Of a stretch of 12,318 nucleotides of DNA, positions 1 through 7,632 are shown one piece after another. The notes under the pieces are model-generated. The model had not been told where the DNA came from. It saw nothing but the letters and a program-made list of their open reading frames with translations, and ran no database searches. This stretch comes from Rhodospirillales bacterium (GTDB taxonomy: Bacteria; Pseudomonadota; Alphaproteobacteria; Rhodospirillales; Defluviicoccaceae): contig JAHCKI010000038.1 in assembly GCA_026125865.1 (NCBI GenBank), positions 1-12,318 on the forward strand. Reading direction: 5' to 3'. Both the position numbers and the translations under genes were made by a program. Each line of letters begins with the position of its first letter. The first letter of the stretch is position 1.

Positions 1-102
1 TCCGGGAAACAGAAAGTAAATGGGGAAGATGTGCGTTAGTAACGTTACCACCCCAAAAGCGATGAGCGCCAGGTTGCACTCCTTTTTGTAGGCATTGTTC
101 AT
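1..102 (-). CDS. Small membrane protein, N-terminal part only (runs off the left edge)
   Basis: An ATG at 102 opens a frame that stays open for 34 codons to the window edge. A good Shine-Dalgarno sequence (GGAGGG) lies 10 bases upstream, which supports this start. The product begins MNNAYKKECNLALIAFG and continues as one hydrophobic stretch (about residues 11-33), so it is probably an inner-membrane protein whose first helix starts after a short charged N-terminus. The lysine/glutamate lead followed directly by a helix is faintly like small accessory subunits of sodium:solute symporters (DUF997/YhdT or DUF4212 type), but the conserved tryptophan of those families is not seen, so no function is assigned. 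It lies downstream of the che operon on the same strand, with 227 bases and a possible terminator between, so it is probably transcribed separately. Confidence 0.6.
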   Translation of the reverse strand, partial: MNNAYKKECNLALIAFGVVTLLTHIFPIYFLFPG

Positions 103-131
103 GTGGAACCATCCCTCCGATTTTCAACCGA

Positions 132-148
132 TGGCGCCTGGGGCGCCA
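132..148. repeat. Short perfect inverted repeat (7-bp arms, 3-base loop)
   Basis: TGGCGCC at 132-138 and GGCGCCA at 142-148 form a perfect GC-rich hairpin in the leader of the left-edge membrane protein, 30 bases before its start. No T-run follows on either strand, so it is not a classic terminator. It could be an RNA leader structure or a protein-binding site. Two more short inverted repeats lie nearby at 231-243 and 258-272. The remainder of 103-329 shows nothing else recognisable. Confidence 0.4.
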
Positions 149-281
149 GTTCGTGGAACCACGCATCACCGCGAGGGAACGGATTCCACGCGTGCACAGT
201 GATGTCGGAATGCTTTTGCGGGAGTGTGTTTCGATTGTATCGAATTGTAATCGCCGACGGATCGATGATCCGCCACCGCCA

Positions 282-308
282 CCGAAACGAAGAGAGCGGA
301 GCGCTCTC
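282..308 (-). terminator. Probable terminator of the che operon
   Basis: On the minus strand, GAGAGCG and CGCTCTC (302-308 and 292-298) form a 7-bp stem with a 3-base loop. It starts 21 bases after the stop codon of the HerA-like gene and is followed by a T-rich but interrupted tail (TTCGTTTCGG). Position and strand fit an intrinsic terminator for the operon ending at 330. The imperfect T-tract keeps confidence moderate. Confidence 0.45.
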
Positions 309-329
309 CCCGGTCGCTCGATCAAAGAG

Positions 330-2000
330 TCAGACGAGGGCGTCCGCTGTCTTCTTGCGTTCCCGTTCGAACAGCGAAAAGTTGACGCCGCCGGAATACA
401 TTTGCTGACGACGCCAGCTTTCCACGTTTTCACTGACATGACAGCGGTCGGTGTTGTCTTGATTCCAACTGCTGGAAAACGCCGCCGTACCGCTCTGCGG
501 CCGGCATGACTCGTCGAGATCCGCGAAACGGATACGCATCGGCAATGACACACCGTCGCCGACGATCACGGCTTCCTGCGTCTGCAATGTGGGCAGGGAC
601 GCCACCAAACCGACCGACCCTTCCGGCAATGCTGCTCTTACGAAAGCCTTGTCGTTTTCGTTGGTCATCCGCAACGAAATCAACGTGTTGCATTGGGAGA
701 GGATGGTCGTTGAAAGCTCGGACGGACGTTGGCTCACCAAACACAAGGACACGGCGTATTTGCGCCCTTCCTTGGCGATGCGGGAAATGGCGCGGCGCGT
801 CGGCTCGAAACCGAAGCTTTCGTTCTGGGGCACATAGCGGTGCGCTTCCTCGCACACCAACAGCACGGGTATGGATGACGAACGTCGACTCCATACCGCG
901 AAATCGAAAACCATGCGGCACATCAAGGAAACAACCACGTCGACGATTTCCGACGGAACACCGGACAAGTCGAAGATGGTAATCGGCCGGCCCGCGACGG
1001 GAACGCGCAACAGACGCGCCAGAACATCCGTCATGGTGTCCTTCACGACGAGGCCCGAGAACATGAAGCTGAACCGGCGATCACTCTGCAACGCACGAAT
1101 TCGCGCAAGCAGCCTCTGATAGGGACGGGCGCCGTCGACCTTGTCCAACCGCCCCATCTTCTCTTCGATCAGATGATCGACCTGGCTCAAGCGGAACGGC
1201 ACCGGGGTATCAACGGTAACATAGTCGGTATCCCCTTCACCGGCCACGAAACGGCGGCGCGCCAGAAGCACCACCTCCTTCAGGATGGCCGCTTCCGCTT
1301 GCTTATCGGGACCGTCGCGCGAAACGAATGTCGCGACGAGTTCCTCAAAATTCATCAACCAGTAGGGAAGCTCCAGATTTGTCGGATCGATGACCTCGGC
1401 CACCCGCGGAAAGGCCTTCGTGTATTCATTGTGGGGGTCGAGAAGCACGATATGACCGTTGGGATGGCGTTCGAGGATCGATCGCAGCACCAAGGCAACC
1501 GCGCATGACTTGCCCGATCCGGTCGTGCCGAGTATGGCGAAGTGCTTGCCGAGCAACCGGTCGGTAACGAAGTGCGCGGGTATCGATGAATTTTGATGGA
1601 CGGTGCCGACCACCACGCTGGGTGTTATCGGACGGGCGTATACACACGCCAGATCCGCGTCCGTCACGGCGAAGATGCCCGCGCCAAGCCCGGGGTAGAT
1701 TGATACACCCCGTTGGAATTCTCCAACGACTTCGGGATCGGTTGAGAGCAATACCTCTCCCATCAGGTCGAGATCGACCATGCACACCGGCTCTCGATCC
1801 AGTTCCGGCTGGGAGACCCACAACGCCCCCACCATGGCGTACGCCGTCGACCGGCGCGTCCGGATCTTGACCAAGCCGCCGACCTGTAGGACGTCGTCGC
1901 CTTGATCGCCGAGTTTCGGCAGCAACCGCCCCGTGATCCTGGACCCATTGACGGCGACCGCGTATCCCAGTTCGTGCTCGTATTGATCCAATCCGCTCAA
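330..2000 (-). CDS. HerA-like hexameric ATPase (HerA/FtsK superfamily, DUF87), last gene of the che operon
   Basis: This 556-residue protein has the layout of the HerA-like (COG0433) branch of the HerA/FtsK P-loop ATPases. Residues about 8-125 form a small beta-rich N-terminal domain like the HAS barrel, and the rest is the ATPase core. Visible motifs are Walker A GTTGSGKS (158-165), Walker B LLVCEEAH (380-387), a basic SRIAKEGRKY segment (406-415) placed like the arginine finger region, and a sensor-like SQRPSEL (423-429). Family members are hexameric DNA or protein translocases, and archaeal HerA works with the nuclease NurA in end resection. No NurA, SIR2 or other partner nuclease is present here. 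The start is a TTG that overlaps the cheR stop (TTGA, 1997-2000), preceded by a GAGAG ribosome-binding site. The next plausible start would cut into the barrel. The tight coupling argues that it is made together with CheR, but a role in chemotaxis is inference. The last 60 residues or so are a poorly conserved tail. Confidence 0.85.
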   Translation of the reverse strand: MSGLDQYEHELGYAVAVNGSRITGRLLPKLGDQGDDVLQVGGLVKIRTRRSTAYAMVGALWVSQPELDREPVCMVDLDLMGEVLLSTDPEVVGEFQRGVSIYPGLGAGIFAVTDADLACVYARPITPSVVVGTVHQNSSIPAHFVTDRLLGKHFAILGTTGSGKSCAVALVLRSILERHPNGHIVLLDPHNEYTKAFPRVAEVIDPTNLELPYWLMNFEELVATFVSRDGPDKQAEAAILKEVVLLARRRFVAGEGDTDYVTVDTPVPFRLSQVDHLIEEKMGRLDKVDGARPYQRLLARIRALQSDRRFSFMFSGLVVKDTMTDVLARLLRVPVAGRPITIFDLSGVPSEIVDVVVSLMCRMVFDFAVWSRRSSSIPVLLVCEEAHRYVPQNESFGFEPTRRAISRIAKEGRKYAVSLCLVSQRPSELSTTILSQCNTLISLRMTNENDKAFVRAALPEGSVGLVASLPTLQTQEAVIVGDGVSLPMRIRFADLDESCRPQSGTAAFSSSWNQDNTDRCHVSENVESWRRQQMYSGGVNFSLFERERKKTADALV

Positions 2001-2872
2001 ACCAGCGCTCTCGAATTCAAAACCCGTTGCGGAATGGCCGGCGCGAATTGAGTAACGAAGTTGTCAGCACGAGCGTAGCATCCTCGTACGTTCTTGACGG
2101 GCTTCAGGTTGCTCCGGATTCCCACCGTCGATTCGGCTCCACCCAAAAATAGAGCACCATCTTCCTCCAAAACCCCTTCAAGACTCTTAATGACCCTTTC
2201 TTTCGTAGACGGATCGAAATAAATCAAAACATTGCGACAGAATATGACGTCGAACCGCCCAACCGCTCCGATGTTGCCGAGCAGGTTTTGCTCACGGAAC
2301 GTCACCGCGGAGCGTATTTCCGGGTTCAATTGCCAATCGTTGTCGACCTTGCGGAAGTATTTGACCAGTAGTTTCGCAGGCATGCCGCGCTGCACTTCGA
2401 ACTGGGTGTATCGACCGCTGCGTGCGCGCTCCAGAACCGCGCCATTGAGGTCGGTGGCGACGATGTCGAAACGCCAGTTGGCCAACGCCCCTCCTTGTTC
2501 CCGAAGCAGGATCGCCAGGGAATACGGCTCTTGGCCGGTGGAACAGGCGGCACACCAGATCCGCAGCTTTTTCTGCTTCTGGCGGCTGGACACCATGTAC
2601 GGCAAAACCACGTCGCGGAAGGCGTCGAACGGTTTGAGGTCGCGAAAGAAAGACGTTTCGTTGGTCGTCATGGCTTCGACCACGTCGTGCACCAGTTCCC
2701 CTTCCCGCCTCAACCGAAGCGCGGAAACCAATGCTGACAGATCCGCCAGTTTGTGCTTGCGGGCCACCGGCGTCAGGCGGCTTGTCACAAGGTAGGTCTT
2801 GTCTTTGCCGAGAACGAGACCGGACTTGCTTTTGACGATACCGGCGATGAGGTCAAAATCTTCCGGTTTCAT
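1997..2872 (-). CDS. cheR: Chemotaxis protein methyltransferase CheR
   Basis: CheR transfers methyl groups from S-adenosylmethionine to glutamates of chemoreceptors, setting receptor sensitivity during adaptation. This 291-residue protein has the helical CheR N-terminal domain (residues about 1-60) followed by the SAM-binding methyltransferase domain. Recognisable motifs are TTNETSFFRD (69-78), the SAM loop CAACSTGQEPYS (107-118), ATDLN (139-143) and FCRNVLIYFD (211-220). Length matches the family. The ATG at 2872 overlaps the cheB stop as ATGA, and starting here puts the first conserved residues exactly where the family begins. The open frame extends a further 35 codons upstream inside cheB, but that part has no CheR similarity. 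The product would oppose CheB, encoded just upstream in the same operon. No C-terminal TPR or other fusion is seen. Confidence 0.95.
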   Translation of the reverse strand: MKPEDFDLIAGIVKSKSGLVLGKDKTYLVTSRLTPVARKHKLADLSALVSALRLRREGELVHDVVEAMTTNETSFFRDLKPFDAFRDVVLPYMVSSRQKQKKLRIWCAACSTGQEPYSLAILLREQGGALANWRFDIVATDLNGAVLERARSGRYTQFEVQRGMPAKLLVKYFRKVDNDWQLNPEIRSAVTFREQNLLGNIGAVGRFDVIFCRNVLIYFDPSTKERVIKSLEGVLEEDGALFLGGAESTVGIRSNLKPVKNVRGCYARADNFVTQFAPAIPQRVLNSRALV

Positions 2873-4155
2873 GACGCCACCCGACCCGCGCGGCGAGCGA
2901 TATACGGCGCCAGGTCCGCGAGCGGCAGCACGGCACTGCACAGCCCGGCATTGGTGACCGCGCCCGGCATGCCCCATACCACGCTCGTAGCTTCATCCTG
3001 TGCGATGACGGTACCGCCGGCCGCGACAACCGCCTCGCATCCCCGGCACCCGTCGCTGCCCATTCCCGTAAGAATAACCGCGAGCACACCCGAACCATAG
3101 CTGCGGGTCACGCTCCGCAGCATGGGATCGACGGCGGGTCGGCAAAAGTTTTCAGGCGGATCCTGGCTTAGCACGATGACATTGCGGCCGGCACGTCTCT
3201 CGACGAGCAAATGGTTGTCTCCAGGGGCAATGTAAATGTGCCCAGGACACACTTCTTCTCCATCCCTGGCCTCGGTGCATGGGAGGCCGGTGCGTTTCGC
3301 GATGCGGTCGGCGAGAATGGCTGTGAACATTTTCGGCATGTGTTGTGTGACAAGGACAGGTTGCGTGATTTTGTCGGTACCGAGCTTACTGAGGACCTCG
3401 AGCAAGGCCGCCGGTCCTCCCGTAGACGTTCCTATGGCTATGATCTTGATGGGCGTTCGACCGGAGGATCGCAGCCCCACCAGCGGCGGCGCCGACGTCG
3501 AAACCGAGGGTCCTGCTTCCCGCGCGGTGCCGGTCGCGGGCCTCGCCTCCGACTTTGAGGGACGGGGCGGCGGTTCCATCGCCGCGCCAAGGGTTTTGGT
3601 CGGCTGCCGGGAACTGGGCTGGGGCGACGCGAAGGCCGTTCGCCGCGCCGCCGTTCTCGATGCGAATCTGGCACGGGACGAGGCCAGTTCGCACACCTTC
3701 TGAAGCAGTTCCCGGCGGAAATCGTCGGCGGAGGCGACGGCGGCGGCGCTCGATGGTTTCGGGAGATAATCGCTCGCGCCTGCTTCCAACGCGCGCAGGC
3801 TGATCTCGGCGCCCCGCTGGCTCAGCGTTGAAGCGACGATCACGCGCACGCTGGGACTGACCTGAAGAAGAAGCGGCAGCGCCGTCAGCCCATCCATCAC
3901 CGGCATTTCGATGTCGAGAACAATGACATCGATCTCGGGGTTTTTCTTCAGCGTTGCAACCGCAGCCTCACCATTGCCCACCGAGGCGACAACCTCGATT
4001 TGAGCATCAGACTTCAGAATCCGACCGATGAGGCCGCGAACAACGGCGGAGTCGTCGACGACCATCACCTTGACGCGGGCGCCGGCGACGTTCTTGCCGT
4101 CGTCGCTTTGCGGTTTGCCAAAGGGTGCCTTCGCTTCCGAAACCCTAGAAGTCAA
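2869..4155 (-). CDS. cheB: Chemotaxis response regulator protein-glutamate methylesterase/deamidase CheB
   Basis: CheB removes receptor methyl groups and deamidates receptor glutamines when phosphorylated by CheA. It has a receiver domain (residues about 28-145, phospho-acceptor Asp81 in VLDIEMPVMDG, acidic pair Asp34-Asp35, Lys133), a long Pro/Ser/Arg-rich linker (about 160-230), and a C-terminal methylesterase domain. The catalytic triad is visible as Ser244 in IGTSTGG, His272 in TQHMP and Asp368 in LTGMGSDG. The start chosen is a TTG at 4155 that overlaps the cheY stop as TTGA, giving 428 residues and a 27-residue lead before the first strand of the receiver. A GTG six codons upstream of the DDS motif (about 4068) would leave almost no residues before strand one and has no Shine-Dalgarno sequence. 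The open frame continues upstream over cheY, but that part reads like an out-of-frame shadow. Exact start is uncertain; identity is not. Confidence 0.9.
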   Translation of the reverse strand: MTSRVSEAKAPFGKPQSDDGKNVAGARVKVMVVDDSAVVRGLIGRILKSDAQIEVVASVGNGEAAVATLKKNPEIDVIVLDIEMPVMDGLTALPLLLQVSPSVRVIVASTLSQRGAEISLRALEAGASDYLPKPSSAAAVASADDFRRELLQKVCELASSRARFASRTAARRTAFASPQPSSRQPTKTLGAAMEPPPRPSKSEARPATGTAREAGPSVSTSAPPLVGLRSSGRTPIKIIAIGTSTGGPAALLEVLSKLGTDKITQPVLVTQHMPKMFTAILADRIAKRTGLPCTEARDGEEVCPGHIYIAPGDNHLLVERRAGRNVIVLSQDPPENFCRPAVDPMLRSVTRSYGSGVLAVILTGMGSDGCRGCEAVVAAGGTVIAQDEATSVVWGMPGAVTNAGLCSAVLPLADLAPYIARRAGRVAS

Positions 4156-4517
4156 AGCAAGCCAACCTGGGCGAACTTCCCCCGAATGATCTCGGTGTCG
4201 AACGGCTTCATGACGTACTCGTCGGCGCCGGCCGTTATCGCTTCCTCGATGCATTTCGCATCGGTCTCCGTCGTGCAAAATATGACCTTGGGACGCTCTC
4301 CCCCGGGTGACGTTCGCAACTCTCGGAGAAACTCGATGCCATTCATCACCGGCATGTTCCAGTCGAGCAGAACAACGTCCGGCATGGACTTCCGGCACGA
4401 CTCAAGCGCTTCCAATCCGTTGATCGATTCCCTGGTCTCGAAATCAAGTTCCCGAACGATCCGCTGGGCAACGGTACGCACGACCTTGGAGTCGTCGACG
4501 ACAAGACATGTTCTCAT
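4152..4517 (-). CDS. cheY: Single-domain response regulator CheY
   Basis: CheY is the diffusible output of the pathway: CheA phosphorylates it and the phosphorylated form acts on the flagellar switch. The 121-residue product is a lone receiver domain with no output domain. It has the acidic pair Asp8-Asp9, phospho-acceptor Asp52 in LLDWNMPVMNG, switch Thr82/Thr83 in FCTTETD, and Lys104 in MKPFD. The ATG at 4517 is preceded by a strong GGAGG 10 bases upstream. It lies 62 bases downstream of cheA, where most alphaproteobacterial che operons would have cheW; no cheW fits in that gap. Its stop overlaps the cheB start. It is most like the CheY that sits between cheA and cheB in alphaproteobacterial operons, though a phosphate-sink role rather than motor binding cannot be excluded from sequence. 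Confidence 0.93.
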   Translation of the reverse strand: MRTCLVVDDSKVVRTVAQRIVRELDFETRESINGLEALESCRKSMPDVVLLDWNMPVMNGIEFLRELRTSPGGERPKVIFCTTETDAKCIEEAITAGADEYVMKPFDTEIIRGKFAQVGLL

Positions 4518-4579
4518 CGCGTAGCGACCTCCGGCGCGCGTGATATACAGGGTCCAAGCTTGTCCATCTCTCGGGGCTC

Positions 4580-7414
4580 CTATTTCGCCGAAATAAGTTC
4601 AGAGAGCGCGGTAGTCAGACCATCGCGATCGAATTTTGCCACGTAGTCGGAAAATCCGGCTTCGCGCCCTCGCTGAAAATCCTTCTCGGTGGCGTGGCTG
4701 GACAGCGCGATCAAGGGAAGCGACGCCCATCGCGGATCGCTTCGCACCTCTTCGGCGAGACGGAAACCGTCCATGACCGGCATTTCGATATCACTGACAA
4801 TGGCGTCGAAGGTGCGGCCTTCCTCGCGCAGGTTGAGCGCGCTTGCCGCGTCGGGCACGGCGGTGACGATGCACCCCCACGCCTCCAATTTTGGAACCAG
4901 CATGTTGCGGAAGAAGGCACTGTCATCAACCAAAAGAACTCGGAGCTGGGACACGCTTTCACCCGCGGGCGGGCCGGAGATGGCCCCGAACCAATCGGGA
5001 AAGGCGGCGGTCACGTAGTAGGAGACGTCGATCACATCCGTCGCGCGCCCGTTGACAATGGCGCTGCCGATCAGGTTTTCGCTGTCGGCCGTTATGTCCA
5101 CGTTGAGCCGCTCCTCGACGATGTCGACGATCTGGTCGACGACGAGGCCCATTGCCTGATCGCCATCGACGAAGACCAGCACCGGCTGCCGGCCTTCCGC
5201 CGGCCACTCGAAATACGGATCACACGGCACCAGCGGCATCAGCCGTCCGCGATACTGGATGAGGGCGCGGTTCTGCGATCTTTCGATGTCGGAGACATTG
5301 ATCTCTTCCAGGCGCGCCACCAATTCCAGCGGCACCGCCTTGGGTTCGTTTCCGCCCGCGCGGAACAGGAGAAGCGACATGGTTTCGTCACGCAAGGCGG
5401 CCTCTCTGTCGTCCGTCTGGGCAAGCTGGCTCACCTCGGACGACGTTTCGCCGGCCATCCCGCCGGGATCGAGAATCATGATGACGCTGCCATCGCCGAG
5501 TATAGTGTTCCCCGAATAGTACGGGAGTTCGCGCAGCACCGGCGCCAGCGGCTTGACGACGATTTCTTCGGTGTCGTACACGCCGTCCACCATCATTCCG
5601 AAGGTGTACTCTCCCACCTGGGTGACGACGACGAAGCAGTCGTTTTGTGTGCCGCGGTCGGCGGTCGATGCGATCGCACCGATGTCGGCATCGGTCTTTA
5701 TGGCCGTTTCGCAGTCGTCGACCCGCAAAACCGATCGCAAATCGACCAGCGGCAACAATCGGTCACGCAGCCGCAGCACCGGCGAGTTCTTGATCATTTC
5801 GATGCGCGTTTCGGTGGCGCCCGACGCGCGCACGAGTTCGAGAACATTGATCTGCGGCAAGGCGAAGCGCTGGCCGCCGCAATTGACGATGAGGGCCGAG
5901 ACGATGGCAAGCGTCAGGGGGATCTTGATGGTGAAGCTTACACCTTTCCCCGCCTCGGATTTTAGGTCGACGGTGCCGCCGATCTTCTCGATGTTGGTGC
6001 GAACAACATCCATCCCCACGCCTCGTCCGGAAACATTGGTCACGGTTTCGGCGGTGGAAAAGCCGGGCCTGAAGATGTACTGGAGGATCTGCTGGTCGAC
6101 CATGCTCTCCAATTCGGATTCGGTCGCCAAGCGCTTCTCGATGATCTTTTGACAGATGCGCCCGACGTCCAGGCCTTTGCCATCGTCGATGATCTGAATG
6201 ATGATGTGTCCGCCTTCGTGAAAGGCGTTCAGCATGATCGTTCCGGTCTCGGGCTTGCCAACGAGAATGCGGTCCGCCGGTTTTTCGATACCGTGATCGG
6301 CGGAGTTCCGGACCATGTGGGTGAGCGGATCCTTGATCAGCTCCAGGACTTGGCGGTCCAGCTCGGTGTCCGCACCCAGCATCTTCAGTTCGATCTTGCG
6401 GCCGGTTTCGACCGCGAGATCGCGAACGATGCGGGGCAGCTTGGCCCAGGCATTGCCGATCGGCTGCATGCGGGTCTTCATGACGCCTTCTTGCAGGTCG
6501 GTGGTTATATGGCTCAACCGTTGCAGCGGAACGACGAATTCACTGTCATTGCGGCTGCGGATCATCTGCAAGAGCTGATTGCGGGTCAGCACCAGTTCGC
6601 CGACCAGGTTCATCAACGACTCCAGGGTTTCCACGTTAACCCGAATGGATTGGGACGCGACGCTCGGGTCCTTCGCCTCCGCCTGGGTTCTTTGATTGGC
6701 CGGCCGGCTTTCGCCGGCGCCGTTGGTTGGCGGTTTGGCTTCCACAGCAATGGATTGCTTGACTTCTTTCGCGATTTCGCTGGCGATTTCGGCGTCGCTC
6801 GCCGCCACCACACCGGCGGCCTCCGCCTCCGCAACCTCGTCAAGAAGTTCCGCGGCCACCGGAAAACCCGCATCCATGTTGACCGGCCCGACAGACGCGG
6901 CGTCGGCACCCTCCATGTCACCGGTCTCCACGGGCGGCTCTTCGCTCGCGCCGCCCGCAGATTCAGGCGACGATTCAACCGCCGGCGCCGATGCTGTTTC
7001 CACTTTGGAGTCTTCCACCGGATCGGCGGCCGGCAAGCCACCCTCTGCGGCCGCGTTGAGTGCCTCGATCAACGACGAATCGTCGCCTTCGGGCTCCGCG
7101 CCTGTCTCTTCGAGACTGGTGAGAAGATCGCGAATGCTGTCCATGCACCGCAAGATCAGCGTCACCGCCTGGGGCGAGACCTCCAGTTCGCCGTCTCGGA
7201 ACTTGCCGAGAACGTTCTCGCCGGCATGGGCCACCGATTCCAGTCTTGGCAATCCGAGGAAGCCGGACGTGCCCTTGATGGTGTGCACCAGTCGAAAAAT
7301 GTTACCGAGGATGCTGCCGTCAGTGGGATTTTGCTCGAGGTTGACGAGTTCCACATCCAACAGCGACAGGTTTTCGGTGGTTTCGGTAAGAAATTCGGAA
7401 AGCAGATCGTCCAT
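4580..7414 (-). CDS. cheA: Hybrid chemotaxis histidine kinase CheA with two CheW-like domains and a receiver
   Basis: CheA is the receptor-coupled kinase that phosphorylates CheY and CheB. The 944-residue protein contains an N-terminal HPt domain (about 1-120, phospho-accepting His44 in VHTIKGTSGF), a long Ala/Glu/Pro-rich linker (about 125-250) with no recognisable P2 CheY-binding domain, and the dimerisation helices (about 256-325). The ATPase domain (about 330-500) has N-box Asn370 in VRNSADHGIE, G1 DDGKG and G2 GRGVGMD. Two CheW-like modules follow (about 503-650 and 677-805), then a C-terminal receiver domain (about 823-942, Asp875 in SDIEMPVMDG, Lys927). Canonical CheA is about 650-700 residues with one CheW-like domain and no receiver, so this is an enlarged hybrid form. 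The ATG at 7414 has AAGG about 10 bases upstream and begins directly at the HPt domain. It is the first gene of the operon. The extra CheW module may replace the missing separate CheW. Confidence 0.95.
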   Translation of the reverse strand: MDDLLSEFLTETTENLSLLDVELVNLEQNPTDGSILGNIFRLVHTIKGTSGFLGLPRLESVAHAGENVLGKFRDGELEVSPQAVTLILRCMDSIRDLLTSLEETGAEPEGDDSSLIEALNAAAEGGLPAADPVEDSKVETASAPAVESSPESAGGASEEPPVETGDMEGADAASVGPVNMDAGFPVAAELLDEVAEAEAAGVVAASDAEIASEIAKEVKQSIAVEAKPPTNGAGESRPANQRTQAEAKDPSVASQSIRVNVETLESLMNLVGELVLTRNQLLQMIRSRNDSEFVVPLQRLSHITTDLQEGVMKTRMQPIGNAWAKLPRIVRDLAVETGRKIELKMLGADTELDRQVLELIKDPLTHMVRNSADHGIEKPADRILVGKPETGTIMLNAFHEGGHIIIQIIDDGKGLDVGRICQKIIEKRLATESELESMVDQQILQYIFRPGFSTAETVTNVSGRGVGMDVVRTNIEKIGGTVDLKSEAGKGVSFTIKIPLTLAIVSALIVNCGGQRFALPQINVLELVRASGATETRIEMIKNSPVLRLRDRLLPLVDLRSVLRVDDCETAIKTDADIGAIASTADRGTQNDCFVVVTQVGEYTFGMMVDGVYDTEEIVVKPLAPVLRELPYYSGNTILGDGSVIMILDPGGMAGETSSEVSQLAQTDDREAALRDETMSLLLFRAGGNEPKAVPLELVARLEEINVSDIERSQNRALIQYRGRLMPLVPCDPYFEWPAEGRQPVLVFVDGDQAMGLVVDQIVDIVEERLNVDITADSENLIGSAIVNGRATDVIDVSYYVTAAFPDWFGAISGPPAGESVSQLRVLLVDDSAFFRNMLVPKLEAWGCIVTAVPDAASALNLREEGRTFDAIVSDIEMPVMDGFRLAEEVRSDPRWASLPLIALSSHATEKDFQRGREAGFSDYVAKFDRDGLTTALSELISAK

Positions 7415-7505
7415 AACGCCGCCGCCTTTGCATTCTGACAGGTGGGGACAGCCATTGCATCGCGACCAACCGTCAAGCGAGCAAAACTATGGTCTAATAC
7501 CATCT

Positions 7506-7527
7506 AATGTTGCGTACACTCAACATT
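7506..7527. repeat. 7-bp inverted repeat in the cheA leader
   Basis: AATGTTG (7506-7512) and CAACATT (7521-7527) flank an 8-base loop. Read on the plus strand it is followed closely by a run of six T, so it resembles an intrinsic terminator, but no plus-strand gene lies upstream. On the minus strand it overlaps the -10 hexamer proposed for cheA, so it may instead be an operator or a hairpin at the 5' end of the che transcript. A smaller repeat, ATGGT/ACCAT, lies at 7489-7503. Confidence 0.35.
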
Positions 7528-7530
7528 ATA
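7525..7530 (-). promoter_or_regulatory. cheA: Possible -10 element of the che operon promoter
   Basis: The minus strand reads TATAAT, a perfect -10 hexamer, in the most AT-rich patch of the window, about 110 bases before the cheA start. No convincing -35 hexamer is found 16-18 bases upstream (the sequence there is GC-rich, near GGGCGT), and no flagellar sigma-28 motif is seen. The site is supported mainly by composition and position. The intergenic stretch 7415-7632 contains no open frame worth calling. Confidence 0.3.
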
Positions 7531-7559
7531 ATTTTTTGGTTGTTTCGACGCCCTTTGAC

Positions 7560-7574
7560 TCCCGAAATTCGGGA
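7560..7574. repeat. Perfect 15-base palindrome upstream of cheA
   Basis: TCCCGAA and TTCGGGA flank a single central base. The site lies just upstream of the proposed cheA -10 element and about 60 bases past the ctaA stop. A perfect palindrome with a one-base centre is a better protein-binding site than an RNA hairpin, so it could be an operator near the che promoter. No T-run follows it on the minus strand, which argues against a terminator for ctaA. Confidence 0.35.
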
Positions 7575-7632
7575 CATGATTCAAGCGGTAGGGGTTTGAA
7601 ATTAACCCATTTGCGGTGCTAACCCGGCTTTT

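Noticed and set aside
330..2000. HerA-based defence system (HerA with NurA, SIR2 or DUF4297)
   Set aside because: No partner nuclease or NADase is encoded nearby. The gene is coupled to cheR and followed by a terminator-like hairpin.
4156..4398. Upstream extension of the cheB frame to an ATG at 4398
   Set aside because: It lies fully inside cheY in another frame and its translation is Arg/His-rich without domain similarity. The TTGA overlap gives a better start.
4694..5965. Long plus-strand open frame (423 codons) opposite cheA
   Set aside because: It is antisense to well-conserved CheW and receiver domains. Its composition (very rich in Arg, His, Asp, Gly) is typical of a shadow frame in GC-rich DNA.
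6149..7438. Long plus-strand open frame (429 codons) opposite the CheA kinase and HPt domains
   Set aside because: It is a shadow frame of cheA, with no recognisable domain and no independent ribosome-binding context.
7506..7536. Plus-strand intrinsic terminator
   Set aside because: The hairpin plus T-run look right, but no plus-strand gene lies upstream. It is kept only as an inverted repeat in the cheA leader.
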